A DNA stretch of 64,000 bases from Flammeovirgaceae bacterium UBA6059 (GCA_002435755.1 DIYH01000027.1:124001-188000), one strand, 5' to 3'. Shown: positions 41,488 to 50,870, numbered from the stretch's first letter. A program made the numbers and translations. Notes: generated by a model from the letters alone, not told the origin.

Positions 41488-43632
41488 ATGGAAATCTCTA
41501 CCAATCCGAGCATTAGCACTGCGGCCAAAAATGACATTATTGATCTTCAGGAAAAGATCCGAAAGTTCAGAAATCTGCAAATCGATGAGGAAAAATTCAA
41601 GCAATTTCGACTTACCAGAGGGGTCTATGGCCAGCGTCAACAAGGCGTTCATATGTTTCGAACTAAAATTCCCTACGGGAAGCTGACTCCAGAACAGCTA
41701 CGCAGACTTGCAGATGTCTCTGATGAATATGCGACTGGCAATCTTCACTTGACGACTCGTCAAAATATCCAGTTTCACTATGTCAAGCTTGAAGACTCCC
41801 CGCTGGTTTGGGCCAAATTGGAAGAGAAGGGAGTTACTTCCAAGGAAGCATGTGGTAATACCGTCCGCAATATTACTGCCTCAGCAACAGCCGGTATTGA
41901 TCCTGATGAGCCCTTTGATGTTTCACCCTATGTTCAGGCTGTATTTGAGTATTTTCTCAGACATCCGGTATGTCAGGAGATGGGACGCAAGATCAAAATG
42001 GCGTTCTCTTCATCAAAAAAGGACTCGGCTTTCGCCTATTTCCATGATTATGGATTCATTCCTGCAATAGATGAGAAGCGCCAACATGGTTTTGAGGTTC
42101 ATATTGGTGGAGGGCTCGGCGCACAACCTTTCAAAGCGCTAAAGGCCAAGTCATTTCTCCCTGTCGATGAGATTATCCCGTTCATTGAAGCTGGATTGAG
42201 GGTCTTTGATCGCTATGGTGAGCGGGAGAAGCGCTACAAAGCGCGTATGAAATACCTAATCGATCCCAAAAAAGGTATAGGGCTGGATCGATATCTTGAA
42301 CTGCTTGATATTGAAAAAGAGAGTCTTGCTAGTACAAAGCATCCAATTGCCTATCTCGCTCACAATTATGAAGGCCTACCGGAAACAGCGGTATCTACAG
42401 AACCACAGACTGAAGAATATCGACTATGGCGAAAAACAAACGTATTTGAGCAGAAGCAAGCGGGATACTTTGGGGTATATCTCAAAGTTCCTAACGGAGA
42501 CCTGAATTCGAAGAAAGCCAGACAGTTGGCAGATATCATAGATCAATTCGCCTCGCCTGACTTTAGAATTACTGTCAATCAAGGTATTCTGCTCAGGTTT
42601 ATTCAGCCCCATCACTTACCGGAAATCTACAAGGCTTTATTACCGCTAGGTTTGGCTGATTACGGATACGAAACGCTGGCTGACGTAACCGCATGCCCTG
42701 GTACTGATACTTGCAACCTTGCGGTGACCAATAGCACCAAAATCTCTCAGGTCATTGAGGAAATGGTGAAGGTTGAGTTTCCCCAACTTGTCGAGCATGA
42801 AAAATTAAGCATCAAGATCAGTGGTTGCATGAACTCCTGTGGACAACACATGGCCGCCAACATCGGACTTCACGGTAGTAGCATCAAAAACGGCACTTCT
42901 GTTATCCCCGCACTACAAATCGTCATTGGAGGTGGCGTGGAGGCCAGTGGTCAAGGCTTTATGGCGGAGCGGGTAATCAAACTCCCAACTAAGCGGATTC
43001 CTGAAGCACTCAAAATCATTCTGAATGAATACGTTGAGCAGTCTCCTGCAGGTGAAAGCTTCAATGAATTCTATCAAAGGCTAGGCAACCGACATTTTTA
43101 CTCGTTGCTGAAGCATCTAGCTGATAAGGAGTCTCTTACTTCGGAAGACTATCTCGACTGGGGCCACTCTGAAGCATTTGTGCCTGAGATAGGTACTGGA
43201 GAATGTGCTGGAGTGAGCCTGGATGTCATCGCGACCATCATCGGCGAAGCAAGTGAAAAGCTTGACCTAGCAGAAGCAAAGCAGGGAGAAGGCAACTATA
43301 GCCACGCTATCTATTTTGCCTATAGCGCATATGTAATCGGGGCAAAGGCATTGCTTCTTGAAAAAGATATTGCCTGCAATACACATGATAAGATCATTGA
43401 TGACTTTCAGGAGCAGCTTCCTGGTCTGCCATTAGTTGAATCAGCTTTCCCGGCTTTTAAAGACTGGGTATTGAAGATCAATCAGCAAAAGCCTGATTCA
43501 GATTTTACAAGTAACTATCTATCAGGAGCCAGTCTATTTCTAGACCTGGTAAAGCAGACTCGAGAAAACCAGCTTAAGTCATCCAAGACACAGGAGGAAA
43601 AATTAGTGGTAAGCAACTTTTATAAAGCATGA
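41488..43632 (+). CDS. siroheme sulfite/nitrite reductase with C-terminal HEPN-like domain
   Basis: A 714-residue protein from ATG 41488 (a TTG eight codons earlier is less likely). Residues 30-530 carry two ferredoxin-like halves and the siroheme/4Fe-4S signature: CPGTDTCNLAVTNS and SGCMNSCGQHMAANIGLHG with four cysteines. Given the operon (siroheme genes, APS/PAPS reductase) it should reduce sulfite to sulfide rather than nitrite. The last 150 residues (AIYFAYSAYVIGAKALLLEKD in the middle) form a helical domain like HEPN, fused here to the enzyme. It is the first structural gene after the SAM riboswitch and cysteine-rich leader frame. Confidence 0.9.
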   Translation: MEISTNPSISTAAKNDIIDLQEKIRKFRNLQIDEEKFKQFRLTRGVYGQRQQGVHMFRTKIPYGKLTPEQLRRLADVSDEYATGNLHLTTRQNIQFHYVKLEDSPLVWAKLEEKGVTSKEACGNTVRNITASATAGIDPDEPFDVSPYVQAVFEYFLRHPVCQEMGRKIKMAFSSSKKDSAFAYFHDYGFIPAIDEKRQHGFEVHIGGGLGAQPFKALKAKSFLPVDEIIPFIEAGLRVFDRYGEREKRYKARMKYLIDPKKGIGLDRYLELLDIEKESLASTKHPIAYLAHNYEGLPETAVSTEPQTEEYRLWRKTNVFEQKQAGYFGVYLKVPNGDLNSKKARQLADIIDQFASPDFRITVNQGILLRFIQPHHLPEIYKALLPLGLADYGYETLADVTACPGTDTCNLAVTNSTKISQVIEEMVKVEFPQLVEHEKLSIKISGCMNSCGQHMAANIGLHGSSIKNGTSVIPALQIVIGGGVEASGQGFMAERVIKLPTKRIPEALKIILNEYVEQSPAGESFNEFYQRLGNRHFYSLLKHLADKESLTSEDYLDWGHSEAFVPEIGTGECAGVSLDVIATIIGEASEKLDLAEAKQGEGNYSHAIYFAYSAYVIGAKALLLEKDIACNTHDKIIDDFQEQLPGLPLVESAFPAFKDWVLKINQQKPDSDFTSNYLSGASLFLDLVKQTRENQLKSSKTQEEKLVVSNFYKA

Positions 43633-44402
43633 GCAACGGAAAACTAACACTCGTAGGTGCAGGCCCAGGTGATCCTGAATTGATCTCCGTTAAGGGGGTT
43701 AAAGCGCTCTCTTCAGCAGATGTGGTATTGTATGATGCCCTCGTACATCCAGATATACTGGGATATGCAAACAAAGAAGGCTGCACTAAATTATATGTTG
43801 GCAAGCGCAATCGTCATCACGCCAAGACACAAGATGAGACCAATGAGCTGATTGTTTTTCATGCGCTAAATGGTAGAAATGTAGTTAGACTGAAGGGTGG
43901 TGATCCATTCATTTTCGGTAGAGGTCAGGAGGAGATCGACTATGCCGAGAACTTTGGGATCGAGTGCGAAATCATACTGGGTATATCCAGTGTCAACCTC
44001 CCCGGTTATTATGGAATGCCACTCACACAACGGGGCATCAATGAAAGCTTTTGGGCCGTTACAGCAACCACCAAAAATGGGCAGTTATCTAAGGATCTTC
44101 CACTAGTTGCCCAGTCTACTGCGACTGCTGTCATATTCATGGGATTATCCAAGCTATCGCAAATAATGGATGTCTATCGCGAGCTGGGGAGATACGATAC
44201 ACCGGTAGCTATTATCTCGAATGGAAGTCTTGATTCCGGTAGGGTAATCAGCGGAACAGTCAGCAATATCGAAGACTTACAGGCCGAAGAAAAATTGTTG
44301 GCACCTGCCCTGATCGTAATTGGAGAGGCCATAGAAAAACAAAATGCGCTCGTCGAATTGAAAGAAGAACTTAATCAATGGTCAAATGGAAGAGCGAAAT
44401 AA
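43629..44402 (+). CDS. cobA: uroporphyrinogen-III C-methyltransferase
   Basis: A 257-residue SUMT enzyme with LTLVGAGPGDPELISVKGVKAL, VVLYDALVHPDIL, VRLKGGDPFIFGRGQEE and GYYGMPLTQRGINES. It adds two methyls to uroporphyrinogen III to give precorrin-2 on the way to siroheme. It overlaps the sulfite reductase stop by four bases and the next gene by 17, giving tight coupling with the two enzymes that need and make siroheme. Separate cobA and dehydrogenase genes replace the fused CysG of enterobacteria. Confidence 0.95.
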   Translation: MSNGKLTLVGAGPGDPELISVKGVKALSSADVVLYDALVHPDILGYANKEGCTKLYVGKRNRHHAKTQDETNELIVFHALNGRNVVRLKGGDPFIFGRGQEEIDYAENFGIECEIILGISSVNLPGYYGMPLTQRGINESFWAVTATTKNGQLSKDLPLVAQSTATAVIFMGLSKLSQIMDVYRELGRYDTPVAIISNGSLDSGRVISGTVSNIEDLQAEEKLLAPALIVIGEAIEKQNALVELKEELNQWSNGRAK

Positions 44403-44970
44403 TCTATTCCCAGTATTTCTCAAACTTCGAAACCTAGATACCCTGCTCATTGGTGGTGGTAATGTTGGGTTGGAAAAACTAGAGGCGTTACTCAAGAATG
44501 ATCCTTTGGCCAAGGTGACTATAGTAAGCATTGATTTCCTACCGGAAATTGAACGCATCGCTCAAGTTAAGGCTGACATCAAACTAATTAAGCGAGCATT
44601 TGAAATTACCGATTTAGAAGACCGTAATATAGTGGTCATGGCCACAGACCAACCTCTGCTCCATGAGGAAATCAAAGTAGTCTGTAACCAACGACACATT
44701 CTTACCAATGTCGCTGATACTCCTCGCCTATGTGACTTCTACCTGGGATCTACTGTTACCAAAGGCAACCTCAAAATCGGTATCTCAACAAATGGGCAAT
44801 CTCCAACATTCGCAAAACGCTTTCGTGAAGTACTCGAGGAGATCTTACCAGAAGAGACCAATGAATTGCTAGGCAATCTCAGGGTAATTCGAGATCGACT
44901 GAAAGGTGACTTTTCATACAAGGTGAAAAAGCTCAACGAAATCACCTCGACACTTCAAACATCAGAATAA
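44386..44970 (+). CDS. precorrin-2 dehydrogenase/sirohydrochlorin ferrochelatase (Met8/CysG N-terminal type)
   Basis: A 194-residue protein: LFPVFLKLRNLDTLLIGGGNVGLEKLEALL (NAD-binding loop), NIVVMATDQPLLHEEI, LTNVADTPRLCDFYLGSTVTKGNLKIGISTNGQSP, matching the Met8p/CysG N-terminal family including its catalytic Asp region. It oxidises precorrin-2 and may insert iron to complete siroheme, the cofactor of the sulfite reductase. Start overlaps cobA by 17 bases; the next gene begins one base after its stop. Confidence 0.92.
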   Translation: MEERNNLFPVFLKLRNLDTLLIGGGNVGLEKLEALLKNDPLAKVTIVSIDFLPEIERIAQVKADIKLIKRAFEITDLEDRNIVVMATDQPLLHEEIKVVCNQRHILTNVADTPRLCDFYLGSTVTKGNLKIGISTNGQSPTFAKRFREVLEEILPEETNELLGNLRVIRDRLKGDFSYKVKKLNEITSTLQTSE

Positions 44971-44971
44971 G

Positions 44972-45625
44972 ATGATCGAAATATCAGATCAATCAATATA
45001 TAAAGACCTGCATCCAATAGAGCGACTGGAAAAGCTTTTCAAGGAGTTCTCTAGTGATGAGATATTGGTGACCTCCTCATTTGGAAGTAGTAGCGGCATC
45101 TTACTGAAGCTAGTCAATGATGTAGCTCCTGGACATCCAATTCATTTCCTGGATACAGGATATCATTTCAATGAGACACTCAGCTATAAGGAGCTAATTA
45201 CTTCACATCTAGGGTTGAATGTTATAGACGTTTTTCCAGAAAAGGAAGAGCATGCAATTACCTCACAATTCCAGATATGGCGACACAATACGGAGTATTG
45301 CTGCTTTGTGAACAAGGTAAAACCATTGAACCCACTTAAAGAACAGCATCAAGTATGGATCTCTGGTATTATGAGCCATCAAAATGCGAATCGAGCCAAT
45401 AAGCAGATATTCGAGCAGTCTCGATCAATACTGAAGTTTTATCCTCTTCTTGACTTAAGTCGGGAAGAAGCGGCTCTGTTTAATGAAATCTATGAAATAC
45501 CTTCTCACCCATTAGTAGCCCAAGGGTACCAGTCCATTGGCTGTGCTCAGTGTACCAAGAAAGGCGAGAAAAGAGAAGGTAGATGGGCAGGGGAAACGAA
45601 AACAGAATGTGGGTTACACATCTAG
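44972..45625 (+). CDS. cysH: adenylylsulfate (or PAPS) reductase CysH
   Basis: A 217-residue PAPS/APS reductase: EILVTSSFGSSSGILL (P-loop-like), HFLDTGYHFNETLSY, YCCFVNKVKPL and the C-terminal GCAQCTKKGEKREGRWAG ending KTECGLHI. The CC and CxxC pairs are the 4Fe-4S ligands of the APS reductase branch, and the final ECGLH holds the catalytic cysteine. Known reaction: APS plus thioredoxin gives sulfite and AMP. It ends the operon; a strong terminator follows 12 bases later. No ATP sulfurylase genes are in the window. Confidence 0.93.
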   Translation: MIEISDQSIYKDLHPIERLEKLFKEFSSDEILVTSSFGSSSGILLKLVNDVAPGHPIHFLDTGYHFNETLSYKELITSHLGLNVIDVFPEKEEHAITSQFQIWRHNTEYCCFVNKVKPLNPLKEQHQVWISGIMSHQNANRANKQIFEQSRSILKFYPLLDLSREEAALFNEIYEIPSHPLVAQGYQSIGCAQCTKKGEKREGRWAGETKTECGLHI

Positions 45626-45636
45626 TTGGTGGTGAA

Positions 45637-45665
45637 CAAAAAACCCCGCTCACGCGGGGTTTTTG
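45637..45665. terminator. bidirectional intrinsic terminator between cysH and tsf
   Basis: AAAAAA-CCCCGC-TCAC-GCGGGG-TTTTT: six GC pairs with four-base loop flanked by A- and T-runs, suited to ending both converging transcripts. Confidence 0.9.
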
Positions 45666-45685
45666 TCTTTTATGAGATTCGGATA

Positions 45686-46516
45686 TTATCCGATAGATAC
45701 TCTCTTGAAGTCAGAAACTGTAAGACCTTTGCTTACACCATCCAAATACTTCTCAATGCTGACAGAGCTATCTTTTACAAAAGCCTGGCTCAATAGCGTA
45801 TTCTCCTTGAAGAACTTCTGAAGTTTACCCATGGCAATCTTCTCAATGATGTTCTCAGGCTTACCTTCCTGACGAGCTTGATCCTTGCCAATTTCGATTT
45901 CCTTCTCGATGATCGTCTGATCAACACCGTCTTTGTTCACTGCTACCGGATTCATTGCTGCAATTTGCATTGCTACATCCTTACCAGCATCATCCACACC
46001 AGCACCATTGACATTTTGAAGTGCTACCATTACACCAAGCTTCTTGTTAGAGTGGATGTACGGAACCACATGCTCACCTTCGAGTACTTCGTAAGCGCTG
46101 ATTTCTAGCTTCTCACCAATTTTACCAGTGTTTTCGATGATCTTCTCACCAAGTGTAATACCATCTACAGATAGACTTTGCAATGCTGCAACGTCAGCTG
46201 GTGAATTATCAAAAGCAAGGTCAGCTACTTGCTGAGCCAATGCTACAAAGTCATCGTTCTTAGCAACGAAATCAGTCTCGCAAGTGAATGCAATCAAAAC
46301 TCCTTTGCTGTTGTCATCATTAGTCTTAATGATCACCACACCTTCAGAGGTCTTACGGTCAGCACGAGATGCAGATACTTTTTGGCCTTTCTTTCTAAGT
46401 ATCTCCACCGCTTTATCGAAATCACCGTCAGCCTCTACTAACGCCTTTTTGCAATCCATCATACCTGCGCCAGTCATTTGGCGTAGTTTGTTGACGTCTT
46501 TTGCAGTAATAGCCAT
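45686..46516 (-). CDS. tsf: translation elongation factor Ts
   Basis: A 276-residue EF-Ts: AITAKDVNKLRQMTGAGMMDCKKAL (N-terminal UBA-like domain with the TGAGMMDCKKAL signature), ASRADRKTSEGVV and FTCETDFVAKNDDF, then a C-terminal subdomain ending FKRVSIG. It exchanges GDP for GTP on EF-Tu. It is the last gene of the rplM-rpsI-rpsB-tsf row on this strand; a hairpin with T-run separates it from rpsB. Confidence 0.97.
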   Translation of the reverse strand: MAITAKDVNKLRQMTGAGMMDCKKALVEADGDFDKAVEILRKKGQKVSASRADRKTSEGVVIIKTNDDNSKGVLIAFTCETDFVAKNDDFVALAQQVADLAFDNSPADVAALQSLSVDGITLGEKIIENTGKIGEKLEISAYEVLEGEHVVPYIHSNKKLGVMVALQNVNGAGVDDAGKDVAMQIAAMNPVAVNKDGVDQTIIEKEIEIGKDQARQEGKPENIIEKIAMGKLQKFFKENTLLSQAFVKDSSVSIEKYLDGVSKGLTVSDFKRVSIG

Positions 46517-46559
46517 TTTGTTCTCCTTTTTTTATGTTAGAATCTACTATAAACAAAAA

Positions 46560-46596
46560 TTGAACATTTCCCGAAGTGGTGCGGGAGAATGTTCAA
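46560..46596 (-). terminator. hairpin with T-run between rpsB and tsf
   Basis: TTGAACATTTCCCG (46560-46573) pairs with CGGGA-G-AATGTTCAA (46582-46596), 14 pairs with one bulged base and an eight-base loop. Read on the minus strand it is followed by TTTTTG, as in an intrinsic terminator, so rpsB and tsf output may differ. Confidence 0.65.
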
Positions 46597-46624
46597 TCTT
46601 CATTTTTAATTATTTATTGAAGGG

Positions 46625-47392
46625 TTATTCTTCTCCCTCAGGTGCAGTGTCTACCGCTTTCTTGGCTTCCTCTGCCTCCTGGAGTTGAGACTCTTCTTTG
46701 TCTTTCTTACGCTCTGACAAGCCTTCTTCGATCGCCTTACCAATGTAAGAAGTGATTAAGTGGATTGACTTGAAAGCATCATCGTTACCTGGTATAGGAT
46801 AGTCTACCACATTAGGGTTAGAGTTAGTATCCACAATACCAAATACAGGGATGTTAAGCTTTTGAGCTTCCGCTACCGCAATGTGCTCCCTCTTTACATC
46901 AACGATGAATAGTGCAGCAGGCAAGCGAGTAAGGTCGGCAATACCTCCCAAAATACGCTCAAGCTTTTCTTTCTCCCTAGATACCATCAAGCGCTCACGC
47001 TTTGCCAGGTTCTGGTAAGCCTCATCTTTCATCAACTTGTCGATAGAGGCCATTTTCTTCAATGATTTTCTGATCGTAGCGAAGTTGGTCAACATACCAC
47101 CAAGCCATCTTTCAGTCACATAGGGCATTTTCAATCTTCGTGCTTCTTCAGAAACCACCTCTTTGGCTTGCTTCTTCGTAGCGACGAACATGATTTTCCT
47201 TCCTGATCTTACCACTCCCTTCAATGCTTCCGCTGCATCTTCAGCACAAGCCAAGGTCTTGTTAAGATCAATCACATGTATACCATTCTTCTCCATGAAG
47301 ATGTATGGTGCCATGCGAGGATCCCATTTTCTGGTCAAGTGTCCAAAGTGAACACCTGCATCCAGTAAGTCTTTGTATTTAAGTTTATCCAT
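46625..47392 (-). CDS. rpsB: 30S ribosomal protein S2
   Basis: A 255-residue S2 protein: [58 protein letters not shown] and [24 protein letters not shown] are all conserved family blocks. A charged tail of about 30 residues ([17 protein letters not shown]) extends it slightly past the E. coli length. It binds the 30S platform near S1. Follows rpsI by 26 bases. Confidence 0.97.
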   Translation of the reverse strand: MDKLKYKDLLDAGVHFGHLTRKWDPRMAPYIFMEKNGIHVIDLNKTLACAEDAAEALKGVVRSGRKIMFVATKKQAKEVVSEEARRLKMPYVTERWLGGMLTNFATIRKSLKKMASIDKLMKDEAYQNLAKRERLMVSREKEKLERILGGIADLTRLPAALFIVDVKREHIAVAEAQKLNIPVFGIVDTNSNPNVVDYPIPGNDDAFKSIHLITSYIGKAIEEGLSERKKDKEESQLQEAEEAKKAVDTAPEGEE

Positions 47393-47418
47393 TAATTAAA
47401 GTGCTTTCAGTATCAGTA

Positions 47419-47805
47419 TTAACGCTTGCTGAACTGGAATCTTCTTCTTGCTTTTCTTCTACCGTACTTCTTACGCTCGACCATTCTAGGGTCACGCGTT
47501 AAGAAGCCTTCTTTCTTAAGAGTTGGCTTGTGTTCTTCGTCTTGCTCAACCAACGCACGAGAGATCGCAAGGCGAATCGCTTCAGCTTGACCTGTAAGAC
47601 CACCACCTGTTACGTTGATTTTGAAGTCATATTTACCACTCTCGCCAGTAGCTTCAAGTGGCTGCTTCACGATCAATTGAAGTATTTCAGCAGGGAAATA
47701 GTCACTCAACTCACGGTCATTGACCTTGAACTCACCTTTACCAGCGTTCATGTAGAGTCTGGCTACAGATGTTTTCCTTCTCCCTATTGTGTTGATATAG
47801 TCCAT
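47419..47805 (-). CDS. rpsI: 30S ribosomal protein S9
   Basis: A 128-residue S9 protein: TIGRRKTSVARLYMNAG, GGGLTGQAEAIRLAISRALVE and the basic tail RKKYGRRKARRRFQFSKR that reaches toward P-site tRNA. It follows rplM by 11 bases on the same strand, the usual pair. Confidence 0.97.
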   Translation of the reverse strand: MDYINTIGRRKTSVARLYMNAGKGEFKVNDRELSDYFPAEILQLIVKQPLEATGESGKYDFKINVTGGGLTGQAEAIRLAISRALVEQDEEHKPTLKKEGFLTRDPRMVERKKYGRRKARRRFQFSKR

Positions 47806-47816
47806 TCAAACAATAA

Positions 47817-48263
47817 TTAAAATTTCATTTCTTTAGGCTGCTGAGCTTCGTGTGGATGCTCGCTTCCTGCATATACATGAAGGTTCTTGAAAAGTGCACG
47901 ACCTAATTTGTTCTTAGGAAGCATACCTCTTACTGCACTTTCTACAAGTATCGTAGATGACTTCTTCGCTACAATCTCTTTTGGTGTAGCTCTTCTCTGA
48001 CCTCCTGGATATCCAGTATGTCTCACATACTCCTTATCAGTCCACTTCTTTCCTGTCAATCTTACCTGATCACTGTTGATCACGATCACATTGTCACCAC
48101 AATCTACATTGGGTGTATAGCCAGGTTTATGCTTTCCTCTGATCAACATCGCCACGTTTGAAGCCAACCTACCTAAGATTAGGTCTTTAGCATCAACGAC
48201 TACCCACTGCTTGTCGGCAGTAGCTTTGTTGAGAGAAATGGTCTTAAAACTTAATGAATCCAC
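47817..48263 (-). CDS. rplM: 50S ribosomal protein L13
   Basis: A 148-residue L13 protein with WVVVDAKDLILGRLASNVAMLIRGKHKPGYTPNVDCGDNVIVIN and the RGMLPKNKLGRALFKNLHVYAGSEHPHEAQQP end. It heads the rplM-rpsI-rpsB-tsf row, with a candidate promoter 54-61 bases upstream of its start. It is an early assembly protein of the large subunit. Confidence 0.97.
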   Translation of the reverse strand: MDSLSFKTISLNKATADKQWVVVDAKDLILGRLASNVAMLIRGKHKPGYTPNVDCGDNVIVINSDQVRLTGKKWTDKEYVRHTGYPGGQRRATPKEIVAKKSSTILVESAVRGMLPKNKLGRALFKNLHVYAGSEHPHEAQQPKEMKF

Positions 48264-48316
48264 TTTTTAGTATAGATTTTTATGAACACAATTCACCCTT
48301 CCTTCGAAAAGGGACA

Positions 48317-48324
48317 CAAAAATA
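48317..48324 (-). promoter_or_regulatory. candidate promoter of the rplM operon, -7 box
   Basis: Minus strand TATTTTTG, matching TAnnTTTG of the Bacteroidota housekeeping sigma factor. Transcription would start near 48311, giving a leader of about 48 bases before rplM. A GTTG at about the -33 distance supports it weakly. Confidence 0.55.
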
Positions 48325-48365
48325 GAAGTATTAATCTGCAAAAGCAACTGAGGGTATGAAATTTC

Positions 48366-49079
48366 TCAAGAGTACTTATCAAGCTGTTTTATAAGCACTT
48401 CGAAATCCTTTGGGTAAGGTGCTTCGGCAACAATTTGCTCTCCAGAAAGGCCTTTGAATTCGAGCCTTGCTGCATGAAGTGCAACTCTTTTTATCAAAGG
48501 TAGCTCTTCCGTCCATTTCTTGAGATTGTACTTGGGTTTCAGTGAGGATAAGTAAATATCATCACCATGGTATAGATGATCCGATATAATTGGCATTCCC
48601 TTAGCACTCAGATGAATTCTAATCTGATGCATACGCCCGCTTACAGGCCTACATTCTAGTAGAGTATATCCTCTGTAGGTTCGTACTGTACTAATGACTG
48701 TGCTAGCGGCTTTACCTTCTCTTTTGTCGATTTTGACGGCACCCATACTTAACTTCTTGATAGGAAGGTCAATCACTTCGTCTTTAAAGTCGTGTATCCC
48801 TTTGACTAATGCATGATAGACCTTTTTAACCTCGCGCTGCTCAAACTGCATTGCGAGTGAGCGATAAGCCTCTGGGTTCTTCGCAATGGCAAGCACGCCA
48901 GAAGTTTCCTTATCCAATCGATGTGCCAGTTGAGCTTCAGAGCAGTATTCTGTTGCTAGCTTTTGTAGATTCCATGGTTCGGCTCGATCCTCTAGCGATG
49001 AAAGCAACGGTGGTTTGTTGACCAGCAGGTAATCATCGTTTTCAAATAAGATCAGGGCAGAGAATGAGAGCTTTTTCAT
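48366..49079 (-). CDS. RluA-family pseudouridine synthase
   Basis: A 237-residue enzyme: YLLVNKPPLLSS, AQLAHRLDKETSGVLAIAKN (HRLDxxTSG with the catalytic Asp), VKKVYHALVKG, GYTLLECRPVSGRMHQIRIHLSAKG. These are the RluA/RluD catalytic-domain motifs; the N-terminal S4 domain of RluD is lacking, so this is a short RluA-type enzyme. The target uridine in rRNA or tRNA cannot be told. It follows the PhoR-type kinase by 18 bases on the same strand. Confidence 0.93.
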   Translation of the reverse strand: MKKLSFSALILFENDDYLLVNKPPLLSSLEDRAEPWNLQKLATEYCSEAQLAHRLDKETSGVLAIAKNPEAYRSLAMQFEQREVKKVYHALVKGIHDFKDEVIDLPIKKLSMGAVKIDKREGKAASTVISTVRTYRGYTLLECRPVSGRMHQIRIHLSAKGMPIISDHLYHGDDIYLSSLKPKYNLKKWTEELPLIKRVALHAARLEFKGLSGEQIVAEAPYPKDFEVLIKQLDKYS

Positions 49080-49097
49080 TAAGAAGCGACGAAATTA

Positions 49098-50177
49098 CTA
49101 ATATTCATCGTCCTCATCATCCCAATTCCTTGAAGCGGATGGGACTGGCTTGCCTTTTTTAAGCTTGAAATTAAAGGTTGAGCCCTTATCAACGGAGCTG
49201 GTCACGTTAACCCGACTATCGTGAGCTTCAATGATATGTTTCACAATAGCAAGCCCTAGACCAGTACCTCCTTTTTCTTTACTACGGCTCTTCTCCACCC
49301 TGTAGAACCTCTCAAATATTCGCTTCAAGTCGTCTGGTGGTATGCCCCTCCCTGTGTCCTTTATGTAAATAGATACTTCCTTACCTTCTTCAAAGCTCAC
49401 CGTGACATCACCACCTTTCCTAGTGTATTTAATGGCATTGGAAGTAAGGTTAAGCATGACTTGATAAATACGCTGGTAATCGGCATGTACAAAAATTGAT
49501 TCCTCTCCATCGTTGACGAGCTTCAATTTGATATTCTTCTTCTCCGCTTTCTCTTCAAACTGATCGAACACCTCTGAAGTAAGTTCGACTATATCGAAGT
49601 TTTCAAAGTGCATCTTGATCTCACCAGTCTCCATATGCGATAGGGTCAATAGATCATGCACTAGCATGTCCAAACCATCGAGGCTCTTGGCAGCTTTTTT
49701 CAGGAACTTATTCCTGACCTTTTTATCCTCAACTGCACCGTCTATAAGCGTATGCACAAATCCTTGTGCTGCGAAAATTGGTGTCTTTAATTCGTGTGAT
49801 ACATCCGCCAAAAACTCCCTTCTGAAAGTCTCCATGCGCTTGAGCTCGGCAATTTCACGCTGCTTTACTTCGGCATAGCTAAATATCTCTTGATTGATAC
49901 CCCTTAATGGATTAACTGGATTTTTAGATTTAGACTTGATTTTAGAAAAGTCCTTGTCTTGAAGCCTTTCCAATGCATCATAGATGCTATTGATTTCCTT
50001 AAAGAAGAGGAACTCAACAATAAGAGTTGTCAAGATGTAGGTAGCAGCAAATGATATAGAAAAGGCAATGAAAAGCGCCAAGTTGGTAATGTCCGTCACC
50101 AACGACAAAAAAAATGTAGTGATAATCGCTACACTCGAAGACAACAAGAGGGCAATTGCCCTCGCATTAAAGATCAT
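49098..50177 (-). CDS. PhoR-like membrane histidine kinase
   Basis: A 359-residue kinase with two closely spaced membrane segments (about residues 4-25 and 32-57) and almost no periplasmic domain. HisKA has REFLADVSHELKTPIFAAQGF with the phospho-acceptor His near residue 128; HATPase has NLTSNAIKYT, DTGRGI and GTGLGLAIVKHII. It lies three bases behind its response regulator gene, the usual PhoB-PhoR order. With no sensory loop, it probably reads the state of a transporter or of membrane proteins, as PhoR does with the Pst system. No pst genes are in the window. Confidence 0.92.
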   Translation of the reverse strand: MIFNARAIALLLSSSVAIITTFFLSLVTDITNLALFIAFSISFAATYILTTLIVEFLFFKEINSIYDALERLQDKDFSKIKSKSKNPVNPLRGINQEIFSYAEVKQREIAELKRMETFRREFLADVSHELKTPIFAAQGFVHTLIDGAVEDKKVRNKFLKKAAKSLDGLDMLVHDLLTLSHMETGEIKMHFENFDIVELTSEVFDQFEEKAEKKNIKLKLVNDGEESIFVHADYQRIYQVMLNLTSNAIKYTRKGGDVTVSFEEGKEVSIYIKDTGRGIPPDDLKRIFERFYRVEKSRSKEKGGTGLGLAIVKHIIEAHDSRVNVTSSVDKGSTFNFKLKKGKPVPSASRNWDDEDDEY

Positions 50178-50180
50178 AGA

Positions 50181-50870
50181 TTAATTCTCGTCGAACTTGT
50201 AACCGACTCCCTTTACGGTTGCAATATAGCCTTCTCCGATCTTTTCTCTGACTTTTCTAATGTGGACATCTACGGTACGAGCAAGGACATATACATCGGT
50301 ACCCCAAATGTTTTGAAGCAAATCATCCCTACTAAAAACTTTGCCTGGGTTTTGAGCTAAAAAGTAGAGAAGCTCAAATTCCTTTTTAGGAAGGTTGATC
50401 TTATCATCACTAATAGTGACGGTATAGCTACTTCTATCGATCACCATATCGTCAATGGTGATTTTACTGACATCCTTCTTTTTCTTGGACTCTCGGCGGA
50501 ACATCGCACTAATTCTGGACATCAGTGCTCTTGGTTTGATAGGCTTAGTGATGTAATCATCGGCACCCATATCAAAAGCCGCCACTTCCGAATACTCTTC
50601 GCTTCGGGCTGTTAAGAAAACGATGAATGCATTTTGTAATTCCGGTAGGTCTCGAAGCTGGCGACAAGTCTCTACGCCATCTTGCTTGGGCATCATGATA
50701 TCGAGCAGGATCAACTCAGGATGAAATGACTTTGCGATTTCTACACCCTTGATACCATCCAGAGCCGTTTTTACTTCGTACCCCTCTTTCTCGAGATTGT
50801 ACTTTAGAAGTTCGAGAATATCCGACTCATCGTCTACAACCAGTATTTTCTGGTTTTTCTTATTACCCAT
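50181..50870 (-). CDS. PhoB/OmpR-family response regulator
   Basis: A 229-residue regulator: receiver (residues 8-125; VVDDESDILELL, phospho-acceptor in LILLDIMMPKQDG, lysine in DDYITKPIKPRAL) plus a winged-helix domain with NLPKKEFELLYFLAQNPGKVFSRDDLLQNIWG and RTVDVHIRKVREKIG. The DNA-binding half is intact. It is first in the three-gene run with the kinase and pseudouridine synthase. The likely regulon is phosphate or envelope response by similarity to PhoB, not proven. Confidence 0.93.
   Translation of the reverse strand: MGNKKNQKILVVDDESDILELLKYNLEKEGYEVKTALDGIKGVEIAKSFHPELILLDIMMPKQDGVETCRQLRDLPELQNAFIVFLTARSEEYSEVAAFDMGADDYITKPIKPRALMSRISAMFRRESKKKKDVSKITIDDMVIDRSSYTVTISDDKINLPKKEFELLYFLAQNPGKVFSRDDLLQNIWGTDVYVLARTVDVHIRKVREKIGEGYIATVKGVGYKFDEN

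Noticed and set aside
41422..41652. Minus-strand reading frame over the sulfite reductase start
   Set aside because: Antisense shadow of the conserved sulfite reductase N-terminus; no family pattern.
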